A stretch of DNA of 64,000 bases from Clostridia bacterium (GTDB lineage: Bacteria; Bacillota_A; Clostridia; Oscillospirales; CAG-272). This document shows, piece by piece, positions 15,011 to 23,743 of this stretch; the stretch's first letter is position 1, and each line of letters opens with the position of its first letter. The stretch covers positions 1 to 64,000 of the forward strand of contig JAFTSQ010000022.1 in assembly GCA_017467205.1 (NCBI GenBank), in the 5' to 3' direction. The position numbers and the translations under genes were made by a program. Below the pieces are notes generated by a model that was not told the origin of the DNA, did no database searches, and saw only the letters and a program-made list of their open reading frames with translations.

Positions 15011-16069
15011 ATGAAAAAGTTACTCGTTATGCTGCTTGTCATTGCCACATTCACCCTCTCTCTCGTATCCTGCGGAGGCGGTGGGCGCGGAAACGTGGCG
15101 ATATTCTATTACACATACGCCGATACCTATATCTCCACCGTGCGCTCCGCTATGGGAAGAATACTGACCGAAAAGGGCATCTCCTATCAGGACTATGACA
15201 GCGGAAACGATCAGGCAAACCAAACCAACCAGATTGATACCGCTATCACGATGGGGGCAACGGCGCTCGTCGTTAATATAGTCACGACCGGCTCGAAGGA
15301 TGCGGCAAAGACTATCGTTGAGAAGGCTCGCGCGGCGGATATACCGCTCATTTTCTTCAACCGAGCGGTCGACGAGGAGATAGTTAACAGCTACGACAAG
15401 TGCGTTTTCGTCGGCACGGACTACGAAATGGCGGGCCATATGCAGGGGGAAATGATAGGAAATTACCTTCTTAAGAATTACGATGCGGTCGACCTCAACG
15501 GCGACGGTAAGATAAGCTACGTGCTCTTCAAGGGTGAGAACGGAAATGCGGAGGCGGACGCGAGAACGAAATACAGTGTGCTCGACGCAAACGAAATTCT
15601 CACGAAGGCGGGAAAGAGCGCGCTTAAGTTCTACGACGTTGCAAACACTAACGGCTATCTCGTCGACCAGGGCGGAATTTGGTCAAGCGAGGCGGCAACG
15701 AATTATATGAACACTATTCTCTCGGCTCACAGTGAGGCGGGAGGAAATATGGTTGAGCTGGTTATAGCAAACAACGACGAGATGGCCCTCGGCGCTATAT
15801 CCGCGCTTGAGGCGGCAGGCTACAATACGGCAGCGGGAAAAACCATACCCGTTTTCGGCGTTGACGCTACCGAGGCGGCACGAGCTGCCATAGACTCCGG
15901 TAAGATGGCGGGAACTATACGGCAGGACGGCGAGGGAATGGCGACGGCTATCGGCAAAATAATTGAGAATATCAATAACGAAAAGCCGTACTTCGACGGA
16001 ATAGACGAGGAAAGCATTGCGGGAGAAAAGAGGCTCAATATTCCCTACTCCGCATATACGAAGGAATAG
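15011..16069 (+). CDS. mglB: Galactose/methyl-galactoside-binding lipoprotein
   Basis: A 352-residue sugar-binding protein of the MglB type. AAAGGAAG precedes ATG 15011. The signal peptide ends in LVSC, so C21 is lipidated and the protein is tethered outside the membrane. It contains two Rossmann-like lobes; DLNGDGKISYVLFKGE (about residues 160-175) is the EF-hand-like calcium loop characteristic of the glucose/galactose-binding protein, followed by GENGNAEADARTKY. VIANNDEMALGAI and VFGVDATEAA are ligand-lobe motifs. It delivers hexose to MglAC, encoded immediately downstream in the same operon. The exact sugar (galactose, glucose or a glycoside) is inferred from family. Confidence 0.93.
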   Translation: MKKLLVMLLVIATFTLSLVSCGGGGRGNVAIFYYTYADTYISTVRSAMGRILTEKGISYQDYDSGNDQANQTNQIDTAITMGATALVVNIVTTGSKDAAKTIVEKARAADIPLIFFNRAVDEEIVNSYDKCVFVGTDYEMAGHMQGEMIGNYLLKNYDAVDLNGDGKISYVLFKGENGNAEADARTKYSVLDANEILTKAGKSALKFYDVANTNGYLVDQGGIWSSEAATNYMNTILSAHSEAGGNMVELVIANNDEMALGAISALEAAGYNTAAGKTIPVFGVDATEAARAAIDSGKMAGTIRQDGEGMATAIGKIIENINNEKPYFDGIDEESIAGEKRLNIPYSAYTKE

Positions 16070-16072
16070 TTT

Positions 16073-17602
16073 ATGGATACAAATCACGGCGGAAAGCTCC
16101 TTTCTATGATAGATATATCGAAGAGCTTTCCCGGCGTTCGAGCGCTTGACGCCGTTAGCTTTTCGCTCTCGCCGTCGACCGTTCACGCGCTTATGGGCGA
16201 GAACGGTGCGGGTAAGAGCACGCTGATGAAGATACTTTTCGGCGTGTACACGAAGGACTCGGGAAAAATAATCCTCGACGGCGAGGAGGTCGAGTTCAAG
16301 AATCCGAAGGCGGCGCTTATGCGGGGCGTCGCAATGGTGCACCAGGAATTAAACCAAGCCCTAAAGCTTTCGGTTATGGATAATATCTGGCTCGGAAGAT
16401 TCCCCGTAGTGTCGCCCTATCTTCCCTTTACGAGCGACGCTCGCGCCTATGAGATGACGCGCGAGCTTTTCCGAGGGCTCGGTGTTGATATTGACCCGAA
16501 AAGCATTGTCGGAACGCTCCCCGTTTCAAAGCGGCAGATGATAGAGATTGCCAAGGCGGTGTCGTACGGTGCTAAGGTGCTGGTTTTCGACGAGCCGACC
16601 TCTTCTTTAAGCGATACGGAGGCGGAGCAGCTCTTCCGCATTATAGATATGCTGAAGCGGCAGGGCTGCGGAATAATCTACATCTCGCATAAGATGGAGG
16701 AAATTCTGCGCATTTCCGACGAGGTAACGGTTATGCGCGACGGCAAGCGAGTTGCCACCCGCGATGCAGACAGCGTTACAACCGACGAGATAATCTCGCT
16801 TATGGTCAACCGCCCCCTGACTAACCGATATCCGAAAAAGGATAGCGAGGTCGGCGAGCTGCTCTTGGAGGCGCGGGGGCTTTGCTCGAAATATTCTGGC
16901 GTCAAGGACGTGAGCTTCACGCTCGGAAAGGGAGAGGTCCTCGGCATCTCGGGTCTTGACGGCTCGGGGCGCACCGAGCTGCTTGAGCTGCTCTTCGGTC
17001 TTGCGAAAAAGGAGAGTGGTGAGCTCTACCTTGAAGGACGGGCAGTTGAGAACAGAACGCCGCGCGAGGCTATAAGAAACGGCTTTGCACTCATAACAGA
17101 GGAAAGACGGCGCGACGGTATCTTCTCAATACTCGATATAGGCGAAAATACCACCATATCAAGCATAAAAAAATACAAAAAACACCTCTTTCTCTCTGAC
17201 CGAGCGATAAGAAGCACGACCGAGGACTCAATCCATAAGTTGAGGATAAAGACCCCCAGCCACAAGACGAAGATACGCTCGCTCTCGGGCGGAAATCAGC
17301 AGAAGGTCATAATAGCGCGCTGGCTTCTCACCGAGCCTGTCGTGCTTATGCTCGACGAGCCGACGCGCGGAATTGACGTTGGCGCAAAATACGAGATATA
17401 TCAGCTGATAATGGCAATGGCAAAGGAGGGGCGCGGAGTTATCGTGGTTTCCTCGGAGATGCCGGAGCTTGTCGGAATATGCGACAGAATACTCGTTATG
17501 TCGGCAGGGCGGGTTGCCGGCGTTCTCGACGCGAAGGCTACCTCGCAAGAGGAGATAATGTCATACGCACTCAAATACGTGAAAGGACCTAAAAATGTCT
17601 GA
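16073..17602 (+). CDS. mglA: Sugar ABC transporter ATP-binding protein
   Basis: A 509-residue double-ATPase of the MglA/RbsA class, three bases after mglB. The first ATPase has Walker A GENGAGKST (42-50), a degenerate signature region (LPVSKRQM) and Walker B VLVFDEPTSSLS. The second has a non-canonical P-loop, SGLDGSGRTEL, as usual in this class, with signature LSGGNQQKV and Walker B VLMLDEPTRGID. One site is therefore expected to be weak or inactive. It powers the MglC channel from the cytosolic face. Its 3' end overlaps mglC by 8 nt, pointing to translational coupling. Confidence 0.95.
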   Translation: MDTNHGGKLLSMIDISKSFPGVRALDAVSFSLSPSTVHALMGENGAGKSTLMKILFGVYTKDSGKIILDGEEVEFKNPKAALMRGVAMVHQELNQALKLSVMDNIWLGRFPVVSPYLPFTSDARAYEMTRELFRGLGVDIDPKSIVGTLPVSKRQMIEIAKAVSYGAKVLVFDEPTSSLSDTEAEQLFRIIDMLKRQGCGIIYISHKMEEILRISDEVTVMRDGKRVATRDADSVTTDEIISLMVNRPLTNRYPKKDSEVGELLLEARGLCSKYSGVKDVSFTLGKGEVLGISGLDGSGRTELLELLFGLAKKESGELYLEGRAVENRTPREAIRNGFALITEERRRDGIFSILDIGENTTISSIKKYKKHLFLSDRAIRSTTEDSIHKLRIKTPSHKTKIRSLSGGNQQKVIIARWLLTEPVVLMLDEPTRGIDVGAKYEIYQLIMAMAKEGRGVIVVSSEMPELVGICDRILVMSAGRVAGVLDAKATSQEEIMSYALKYVKGPKNV

Positions 17603-18713
17603 AAATAATTTAAGACGGCAAAAGGGGCTCTCCTTTTTAGGATTCAAGGAAAAGGGGCGGCGCGCCAAGGAGAGCTTCGACGAATTTTTGAAGCTCTCAC
17701 CCGAGGAAAAGTGGCGGGTGAGCCGCGATTTTCTCTTCAATAACGCGATGTATATTCTCATAGTTATCGCGATAATCTTCATAGCGATAAGAGCGCCGCG
17801 CTTTCTTTCCTCGGCATCGATAATCAATATAATCTCCCTGACCGCGTCCAAGATGCCGATAGCTCTCGGCGTCGGCGGCTGTATCGTGCTTGCGGGAACG
17901 GACATATCCGCGGGAAGAATAGTCGGTCTTACCGCCTGCATTGCCGCCTCGCTTTTGCAGAGCGCGAGCTATACGGGAAAGATATTCGGTATATCTCCCC
18001 TGCCCGTTTGGTCGGTTATCCCGATAGTGCTTATAGCAGGTGCTCTCATCGGAGCGTTCAACGGATTTTTCGTTGCAAAATTCAAGCTTCACCCGTTTAT
18101 CGTAACGCTCTCGACTCAGCTTATCGTCTACGGTCTTATACTCCTTTATCTTATGCTCGGAAATAACGGCGGTCAAACACTCTCGGGCCTTGACTCGGGT
18201 TATCTTGACTTCGTTCGCGGCCCGCTCTTTTATATTTCCGGAATAGCCGTGCCAAGATACGTGCTTTATTCGGTTCTGCTAACCGTTATCGTTTGGGTTA
18301 TCTGGAATAAAACGGCGTTCGGAAAGAATATGTTTGCCGTCGGCTCGAACGAGGAGGCGGCAACCGTTTCGGGAGTTAACGTGTTCTGGACCATCGTCGG
18401 CGTTTTTATGCTGGCGGGAATTATGTACTCTCTCACGGGCTTTTTTGAGGGTGCAAGAATCGCCTCTATCGCCTCCTCAACCGGTGTTAACTACGAAAGC
18501 GACGCTATCGCCGCCTGCGTTATCGGCGGTGTTTCCTTCGTCGGCGGTACGGGTAAGGTCGGCGGTATAGTTATCGGAGTTCTTCTTTTGCAGATAATAT
18601 TCGTCGGACTCAATTTCCTCTCGGTCGACCAGAATATGCTCTATATCATCAAGGGCTTGATAATTCTGCTCGCCTGCTCGGTGGATATGAGAAAATACCT
18701 TTCGAGAAAGTAA
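17595..18713 (+). CDS. mglC: Sugar ABC transporter permease
   Basis: A 372-residue membrane permease. After an unusually long, charged N-terminal cytosolic region (~45 residues with EKGRRAKESFDEFLKL) there are about eight to ten hydrophobic segments. Family motifs include the early GTDISAGRIVGLTA, the FVAKFKLHPFIVTLSTQ loop and the NEEAATVSGVNV loop that contacts MglA, then a CVIGGVSFVGGTGKV stretch. It forms the transmembrane channel of the MglBAC importer. Start at ATG 17595 overlaps the end of mglA. Confidence 0.94.
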   Translation: MSENNLRRQKGLSFLGFKEKGRRAKESFDEFLKLSPEEKWRVSRDFLFNNAMYILIVIAIIFIAIRAPRFLSSASIINIISLTASKMPIALGVGGCIVLAGTDISAGRIVGLTACIAASLLQSASYTGKIFGISPLPVWSVIPIVLIAGALIGAFNGFFVAKFKLHPFIVTLSTQLIVYGLILLYLMLGNNGGQTLSGLDSGYLDFVRGPLFYISGIAVPRYVLYSVLLTVIVWVIWNKTAFGKNMFAVGSNEEAATVSGVNVFWTIVGVFMLAGIMYSLTGFFEGARIASIASSTGVNYESDAIAACVIGGVSFVGGTGKVGGIVIGVLLLQIIFVGLNFLSVDQNMLYIIKGLIILLACSVDMRKYLSRK

Positions 18714-18722
18714 GAGGTTTTT

Positions 18723-18848
18723 ATGAATAAAAGAGGTGGCGGACTCTACTCCGGAATAAAAATTTCGCTTCGGGCGGCGGATATTGCCGTCGCACTTCTC
18801 GGTGCGGCGTTTATTATACTGCTCGCGGTGACGGTTATGGGCGCATAG
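18723..18848 (+). CDS. 41-residue membrane protein after mglC
   Basis: ATG 18723 starts nine bases past the mglC stop, with AGAGG upstream, and encodes a basic N-terminus (MNKRGGGLYSGIKISLR) followed by a single hydrophobic helix (IAVALLGAAFIILLAVTVM) and a TAG stop. The position, ribosome binding site and single-helix topology support a real small protein of the mgl operon. It may be an accessory subunit or regulator of the transporter, but no function is known to me. No terminator separates it from the thrS promoter. Confidence 0.6.
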   Translation: MNKRGGGLYSGIKISLRAADIAVALLGAAFIILLAVTVMGA

Positions 18849-18871
18849 AACAAAAAATTTTTACTTTTATA

Positions 18872-18900
18872 TTGACTTACGGAGCTTTTTGTGGTAATAT
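18872..18900 (+). promoter_or_regulatory. Promoter of thrS leader
   Basis: TTGACT (18872-18877), 17-nt spacer, TAATAT (18895-18900), placed just before the T-box leader. Confidence 0.75.
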
Positions 18901-18907
18901 ACATTCT

Positions 18908-19114
18908 GTGGAACACGTCCGTTTCGCAAGTTATGCACAGAGAGCCGCCGACAGCTGAAAGCGCGGTCATAACCCCTGACGGATACCGCCCACGCGCATA
19001 CTTTTGCGCCAAAACAGAAGATTTTTGAGTTAAACGCTCGGGTGGAACCGTGCGGACAAGTTAGTCCACACCCCGAAATGCCAACAGGTATTTCGGGGTG
19101 TGCTTTTTTAGTTA
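18908..19114 (+). promoter_or_regulatory. T-box riboswitch (threonine specific)
   Basis: The leader contains the AGAGAGCCG element (18939-18947, AG-bulge region), a Stem I with GCGGT/ACCGC closing a loop that offers ACC (18972-18974) as a plausible specifier codon for threonine, the T-box sequence GGGTGGAACCG (19040-19050), and a terminator whose stem ACACCCCGAAATGCC / GGTATTTCGGGGTGT (19068-19106) ends in TTTTTT. Uncharged tRNA-Thr would bind the specifier and T-box, prevent the terminator and raise thrS expression. Specifier placement is by eye. Confidence 0.9.
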
Positions 19115-19139
19115 ATTTTTACTTCAAGGAGATATAAAA

Positions 19140-21083
19140 ATGATTAACATTAAATTTACGACAGGCGAGGCATTTGCCTCCGAAAATCCCGTTTCGGTAT
19201 ACGAGGCGGCAGTTGGTGCGGGGGTTATCTCGCGCGCAGTTTTAGCGGCTAAGGTAAACGGAGCTGCAACCGAGCTTTCGACAGTTCTTTCCTCCGACGC
19301 GGAGGTTGAGCTTCTCACCTTCGAGAGTGAGGAGGGCAAGCACATATTCCGTCACACTGCGGCGCATATTATGGCGCAGGCGGTTAAGCGCCTTTATCCC
19401 TCGACCAAGCAGACCATAGGCCCTGCTACCGACTCGGGATATTTCCAGGACTTTGATTCGGAGGTTTCCTTTACCCCCGATATCCTTCGCGCTATCGAGG
19501 CGGAGATGAAAAAGATAGTTAAAGAAAACCTCAGAATCGAGCGCCGCGTGCTCTCGAAGGCAGAGGCTATTGAGCTTATGACCAAGCTTGACGAGCCCTA
19601 CAAGGTTGAGAGAATCAACGAGCTCCCCGACGACGCGGAGATTTCGATATACACGCAGGGTGAATACACCGACCTCTGCTCCGGCCCGCACCTTCACTCC
19701 ACCGGTCTTATTAAGGCGTTCAAGCTCACGCAGTGCACCGGTGCGTACTACAAGGGCGACCAGAAGAACAAGATGCTTCAGCGCGTTTACGGTATAGCCT
19801 TCCCCACCAAAGACGAGCTGAACGCTTACGTTACGGCACAGGAGGAGGCGCTCAAGCGCGACCATAACAAGATAGGCCGCGAGCTTGAATATTTCACGAC
19901 GGTCGACTCGATAGGTCAGGGTCTGCCTATCCTTCTTCCCAAGGGCGCAAGAACCATTCAGCTCCTTCAGAGATGGATAGAGGACGAGGAGCAGAAGCGC
20001 GGCTATCTTCTCACGAAGACGCCCCTTATGGCAAAGCGCGAGCTTTACAAGATATCCGGTCACTGGGATCACTACCTTGACGGTATGTTCGTTATGGGCG
20101 ACCCCGACGACTACACCAAGGACTGCTTTGCGCTCCGCCCGATGACCTGCCCCTTCCAGTATCAAGTATTCCTTAATAAGAAGCGCTCCTACCGTGAGCT
20201 TCCTATGCGACTTGGCGAAACCTCGACGCTCTTCAGAAACGAGGACTCGGGCGAGATGCACGGTCTTATAAGAGTCCGCCAGTTCACCATATCCGAAGGT
20301 CACCTTATCCTTCGCCCCGAGCAGCTCGCAGAGGAGTTTGCAGGCTGCCTTGACCTCGCGAAATACTGCCTTGAAACGCTCGGAATCTGGGAGGACTGCT
20401 CCTTCAGATTCTCACAGTGGGACCCTGCGCGTACCGACAAGTACGAGGGCACTCCCGAGCAGTGGGAGGAGGCGCAGAGCGTTATGGGCGAGCTGCTTGA
20501 CAAGTATCTCGGACGCGAAAACTACGTTATCGGTATTGACGAGGCGGCGTTCTACGGCCCGAAGCTCGACATTCAGTGCAAGAACGTATTCGGTAAAGAG
20601 GACACTATCGTTACCATTCAGATAGATATGCTCCTTGCAAAGAAGTTCGGTATGGAATATACCGACCGCGACAACACGATGAAGACGCCCTACATCATCC
20701 ACCGCACCTCTATGGGCTGCTACGAGAGAACGCTTGCACTCATACTTGAAAAGTATGCAGGTGCGCTTCCCCTCTGGCTCTCGCCCACGCAGGTAACGGT
20801 TATACCCGTAATTAATGAGTTCGCCGACTACGCTGAGGAGGTTACCGAAAGACTTAAGGCGGCGGGCATTCGCGCAGAGCTTGACGACAGAAACGAAAAG
20901 CTCGGTTACAGAATCCGCGAGGCACAGCTCTCTAAGGTTCCCTATATGGTCGTTATCGGAGCTGACGAGCAGGAAAGCGGATCGGTTACCGTAAGAGCGC
21001 GCGTTGAGGGCGAGGGCGGCAAGTTCTCGGTCGACGAATTCGTCAACAAGCTTCTTGAGGAAATCAAGACGAAAAAGCACTGA
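19140..21083 (+). CDS. thrS: Threonyl-tRNA synthetase
   Basis: A 647-residue class II synthetase that charges tRNA-Thr. Domain order: N-terminal TGS (to ~60), editing domain with FRHTAAHIMAQAV and CSGPHLHSTG, catalytic core with GHWDHYLDGMF, MTCPFQYQVFL (zinc Cys) and MRLGETSTLFRNE, then the anticodon-binding domain (QVTVIPV to the end). AAGGAG precedes ATG 19140. It is under T-box control. The synthetase stop is two bases before the following epimerase-like gene, so both are probably on one transcript. Confidence 0.98.
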   Translation: MINIKFTTGEAFASENPVSVYEAAVGAGVISRAVLAAKVNGAATELSTVLSSDAEVELLTFESEEGKHIFRHTAAHIMAQAVKRLYPSTKQTIGPATDSGYFQDFDSEVSFTPDILRAIEAEMKKIVKENLRIERRVLSKAEAIELMTKLDEPYKVERINELPDDAEISIYTQGEYTDLCSGPHLHSTGLIKAFKLTQCTGAYYKGDQKNKMLQRVYGIAFPTKDELNAYVTAQEEALKRDHNKIGRELEYFTTVDSIGQGLPILLPKGARTIQLLQRWIEDEEQKRGYLLTKTPLMAKRELYKISGHWDHYLDGMFVMGDPDDYTKDCFALRPMTCPFQYQVFLNKKRSYRELPMRLGETSTLFRNEDSGEMHGLIRVRQFTISEGHLILRPEQLAEEFAGCLDLAKYCLETLGIWEDCSFRFSQWDPARTDKYEGTPEQWEEAQSVMGELLDKYLGRENYVIGIDEAAFYGPKLDIQCKNVFGKEDTIVTIQIDMLLAKKFGMEYTDRDNTMKTPYIIHRTSMGCYERTLALILEKYAGALPLWLSPTQVTVIPVINEFADYAEEVTERLKAAGIRAELDDRNEKLGYRIREAQLSKVPYMVVIGADEQESGSVTVRARVEGEGGKFSVDEFVNKLLEEIKTKKH

Positions 21084-21085
21084 TT

Positions 21086-21961
21086 ATGATAAAGATACTG
21101 AAAAATTCAAATCTCACCGTCAAAATTGCGACGCACGGCGCGGAGCTTTCCTCCGCGCTCGCGTCCGACGGCTTTGAGTTTATTCGGCAAAAGGACGATA
21201 GGTGGGCAAATTCCTCTCCCATCCTCTTCCCCGTTTGCGGTCGGCTGAAGAATAACGAATACCGACTCGGCGGCAAGCGGTACGACCTTACGCCGCACGG
21301 CTTTATTCTCCATTCGGATTTCGAGGTTTTGAGCGAGGCTTCCGACTCGGTGACGCTCGTCTTTCATTCGAACGAGCAGTCGCGAAGGGTTTACCCCTTT
21401 GATTTGACGGTTACCGTTGAATACACCCTCGTCGGCAAGACGCTCAAATCAAGCTATACGGTTAAGAATAATTCAAGCGCACCTATGCCCTTTATGATAG
21501 GTCTTCACCCTGCGTTTAAGCTCCCATTGGGTGAGGGAATCAAGACGAATGAGCATAAGATAGATTTCGGGCGCAAAAGGCTTACCTATCACCCGCTATG
21601 TAACGGCTGCTTCGTTTCGAAGAAGAGCGAGGAGTGGGATATCCCAGACGGAGTTTACACTATAAACGAAGAGGCGATATACGAAAACGACACATTGGTT
21701 TTCGCGAATGCTCCGAGTAAGGTGCGCCTCTATGCCGACGGCACGACTCGCGAGGTCAAGATGGAATACTCGCCCGAGTTCTCTTATTTTTGCATATGGA
21801 AGAGAGCTGACAAGGATGATAAGTACCTCTGCCTTGAGCCCTGGACGTCCGTTCCAACAGAGGGGCTTTTGGACGAATGCTTTGACGGAAGAGAGGATAT
21901 GTTCAGCCTTTCGCCAAATTCGGAGATGAGCTTTTTCTGCAATATAACCTTTGAATTTTAA
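21086..21961 (+). CDS. Aldose 1-epimerase family protein
   Basis: A 291-residue protein with a galactose-mutarotase-like beta-sandwich pattern: LFPVCGRLKNNEYR, then HGFILHSDFEVL with the first catalytic-type His, IGLHPAFKLPL with the second, and CLEPWTSVP carrying a Glu expected near the C-terminus. It would interconvert sugar anomers in the cytosol. It lies two bases after thrS and is unlikely to be functionally related to it; mglBAC upstream makes a sugar role attractive. It resembles the divergent YeaD/LacX-like branch more than classical GalM. A hairpin follows at 21968-21995. Confidence 0.85.
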   Translation: MIKILKNSNLTVKIATHGAELSSALASDGFEFIRQKDDRWANSSPILFPVCGRLKNNEYRLGGKRYDLTPHGFILHSDFEVLSEASDSVTLVFHSNEQSRRVYPFDLTVTVEYTLVGKTLKSSYTVKNNSSAPMPFMIGLHPAFKLPLGEGIKTNEHKIDFGRKRLTYHPLCNGCFVSKKSEEWDIPDGVYTINEEAIYENDTLVFANAPSKVRLYADGTTREVKMEYSPEFSYFCIWKRADKDDKYLCLEPWTSVPTEGLLDECFDGREDMFSLSPNSEMSFFCNITFEF

Positions 21962-21967
21962 CATTAC

Positions 21968-21995
21968 GGGTGCCGAGCCCTCGGACTCGGCACCC
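21968..21995 (+). terminator. Hairpin after epimerase gene
   Basis: GGGTGCCGAG and CTCGGCACCC form a strong stem seven bases past the stop, but only TAAAAACAGTTTT follows, so termination may be weak and read-through into the exporter genes possible. Confidence 0.55.
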
Positions 21996-22018
21996 TAAAA
22001 ACAGTTTTCGGAGAAAAT

Positions 22019-23728
22019 ATGAAAAAAGTCTTAAAGTACCTCAAGTACTATATTACCGAGTCGATACTCGGTCCTCTTTTCAAGCTCCTTGAGGCAACGC
22101 TTGAGCTTATCGTGCCGCTCATTATAGCGGCGATAATAGATACGGGTATCGGCTCGTCCGACAACTCTTACACCGTAAAGGCCTGCCTTTTGCTCGTCCT
22201 GCTCGGAGCTGTCGGCCTTGCCTTTTCGGTTACGGCTCAATATTTTGCGGCAAAGGCGGCGGTCGGTTGCTCGGCGAGGATAAGGCACACCCTCTTTTCT
22301 CACGTTCAGTCGCTCTCGCACACCGAGATGGACACCATCGGCACGTCGACGCTCATAACGAGGATGACAAGCGACGTAAACCAGGTGCAGTCGGGCATAA
22401 ATCTGACCCTTCGCCTGCTTTTGCGCTCGCCCTTCGTGGTCTTCGGCGCTATGATAATGGCGTTCTCGATTGACTGGAGGTCGGCTCTTTCCTTTGCATA
22501 CACCATTCCCTTGCTTGCAATAGTTATATTCGCGATAATGCTCGTTTGTATCCCTCTTTACAAGAAGGTGCAAAAAAAGCTTGACCGCACGCTTATCACC
22601 ACCAAGGACAATCTTGAGGGCGCGAGAGTTATCCGCGCTTTCTCCGGTGAGGAGGCGGAAATTTGCGAATTTGCGAAAAGGAACGGTGAGCTGACGGCAA
22701 CGCAAAAGTTCGTCGGCCGCATATCATCCCTTCTCAATCCCTTAACCTACGTAATAATCAATCTTGGAATACTCCTTCTTATACACGACGGAGCTATCCG
22801 CGTTGACAGCGGAGCTATCACGCAGGGTCAGCTGGTTGCACTCTACAACTATATGCTCCAGGTGCTCGTTGAGCTTATCAAGCTTGCTAACCTCATAATC
22901 AGCGTTACCAAGGCGGTTTCCTCGGCAGGACGCATCGGAAGCGTTCTTGAGGTCGAAAGCTCTATTAGGTCGGGCACGGGCAAGGCGACAGAGAACGAGT
23001 GCGACACGGCGGTTGAATTTTCGGGCGTTTCCTTTGCATACAAGTGTGCCGGCGAAAACTCACTTTCAAATATAAGCTTCAGCGCAAAGCGCGGCGAGGT
23101 CATAGGAATTATCGGCGGCACGGGCTCGGGAAAGAGCACGCTCGTCAATCTTATCCCGCGCTTTTACGACGTAAGCGGTGGTGAGGTCAAGGTTTTCGGC
23201 ACGGACGTGCGCGAGCTTGACACCGACTCACTTCGAAAAAGGATTGGTATAGTGCCGCAAAAGGCGGTGCTTTTCGAGGGCACTATCCGCGACAATATGC
23301 GATGGGGTAAGCCTGACGCGACCGACGAGGAGATTCTCCGCGCAGTTGAGTTAGCTCAGGCGAGCGACGTTATTTCCTCCAAGGGCGGACTTGACGCGCT
23401 GATAGAGGAAGGCGGCTCAAACCTCTCGGGCGGTCAGCGCCAGAGGCTGACGATAGCACGCGCGCTCGTCAGGCGTCCTGCAATACTCATTCTTGACGAT
23501 TCGAGCTCCGCACTCGACTTTGCGACCGATGCAAAGCTGCGCGCCGCGCTCAAAAAACTCGACACGGGTACTACCGTCTTTATCGTTTCGCAGAGAACGT
23601 CCTCTATTATGCACGCAGACAGAATTGTTGTTCTCGACGACGGTGAAGCCGTCGGTATAGGCACTCACGAAGAGCTGCTTGAGTCGAGCGCGGTCTACCG
23701 AGAGATATACGACTCGCAGTTTTCATAA
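22019..23728 (+). CDS. Heterodimeric ABC exporter, degenerate-site subunit
   Basis: A 569-residue half-transporter with six predicted membrane helices (to ~310) and an ATPase domain. Walker A is IIGGTGSGKSTL, signature LSGGQRQRL. Walker B ends ILILDDSSSALD: an Asp replaces the catalytic Glu, the hallmark of the inactive-site partner in TM287/288-like heterodimers. GGAG at 22009-22012 precedes ATG 22019. The partner gene begins 16 bases downstream. Exporters of this type move lipids, drugs or peptides outward; the substrate here is unknown. Confidence 0.92.
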   Translation: MKKVLKYLKYYITESILGPLFKLLEATLELIVPLIIAAIIDTGIGSSDNSYTVKACLLLVLLGAVGLAFSVTAQYFAAKAAVGCSARIRHTLFSHVQSLSHTEMDTIGTSTLITRMTSDVNQVQSGINLTLRLLLRSPFVVFGAMIMAFSIDWRSALSFAYTIPLLAIVIFAIMLVCIPLYKKVQKKLDRTLITTKDNLEGARVIRAFSGEEAEICEFAKRNGELTATQKFVGRISSLLNPLTYVIINLGILLLIHDGAIRVDSGAITQGQLVALYNYMLQVLVELIKLANLIISVTKAVSSAGRIGSVLEVESSIRSGTGKATENECDTAVEFSGVSFAYKCAGENSLSNISFSAKRGEVIGIIGGTGSGKSTLVNLIPRFYDVSGGEVKVFGTDVRELDTDSLRKRIGIVPQKAVLFEGTIRDNMRWGKPDATDEEILRAVELAQASDVISSKGGLDALIEEGGSNLSGGQRQRLTIARALVRRPAILILDDSSSALDFATDAKLRAALKKLDTGTTVFIVSQRTSSIMHADRIVVLDDGEAVGIGTHEELLESSAVYREIYDSQFS

Positions 23729-23743
23729 GAGGGGGTGCAGGTA

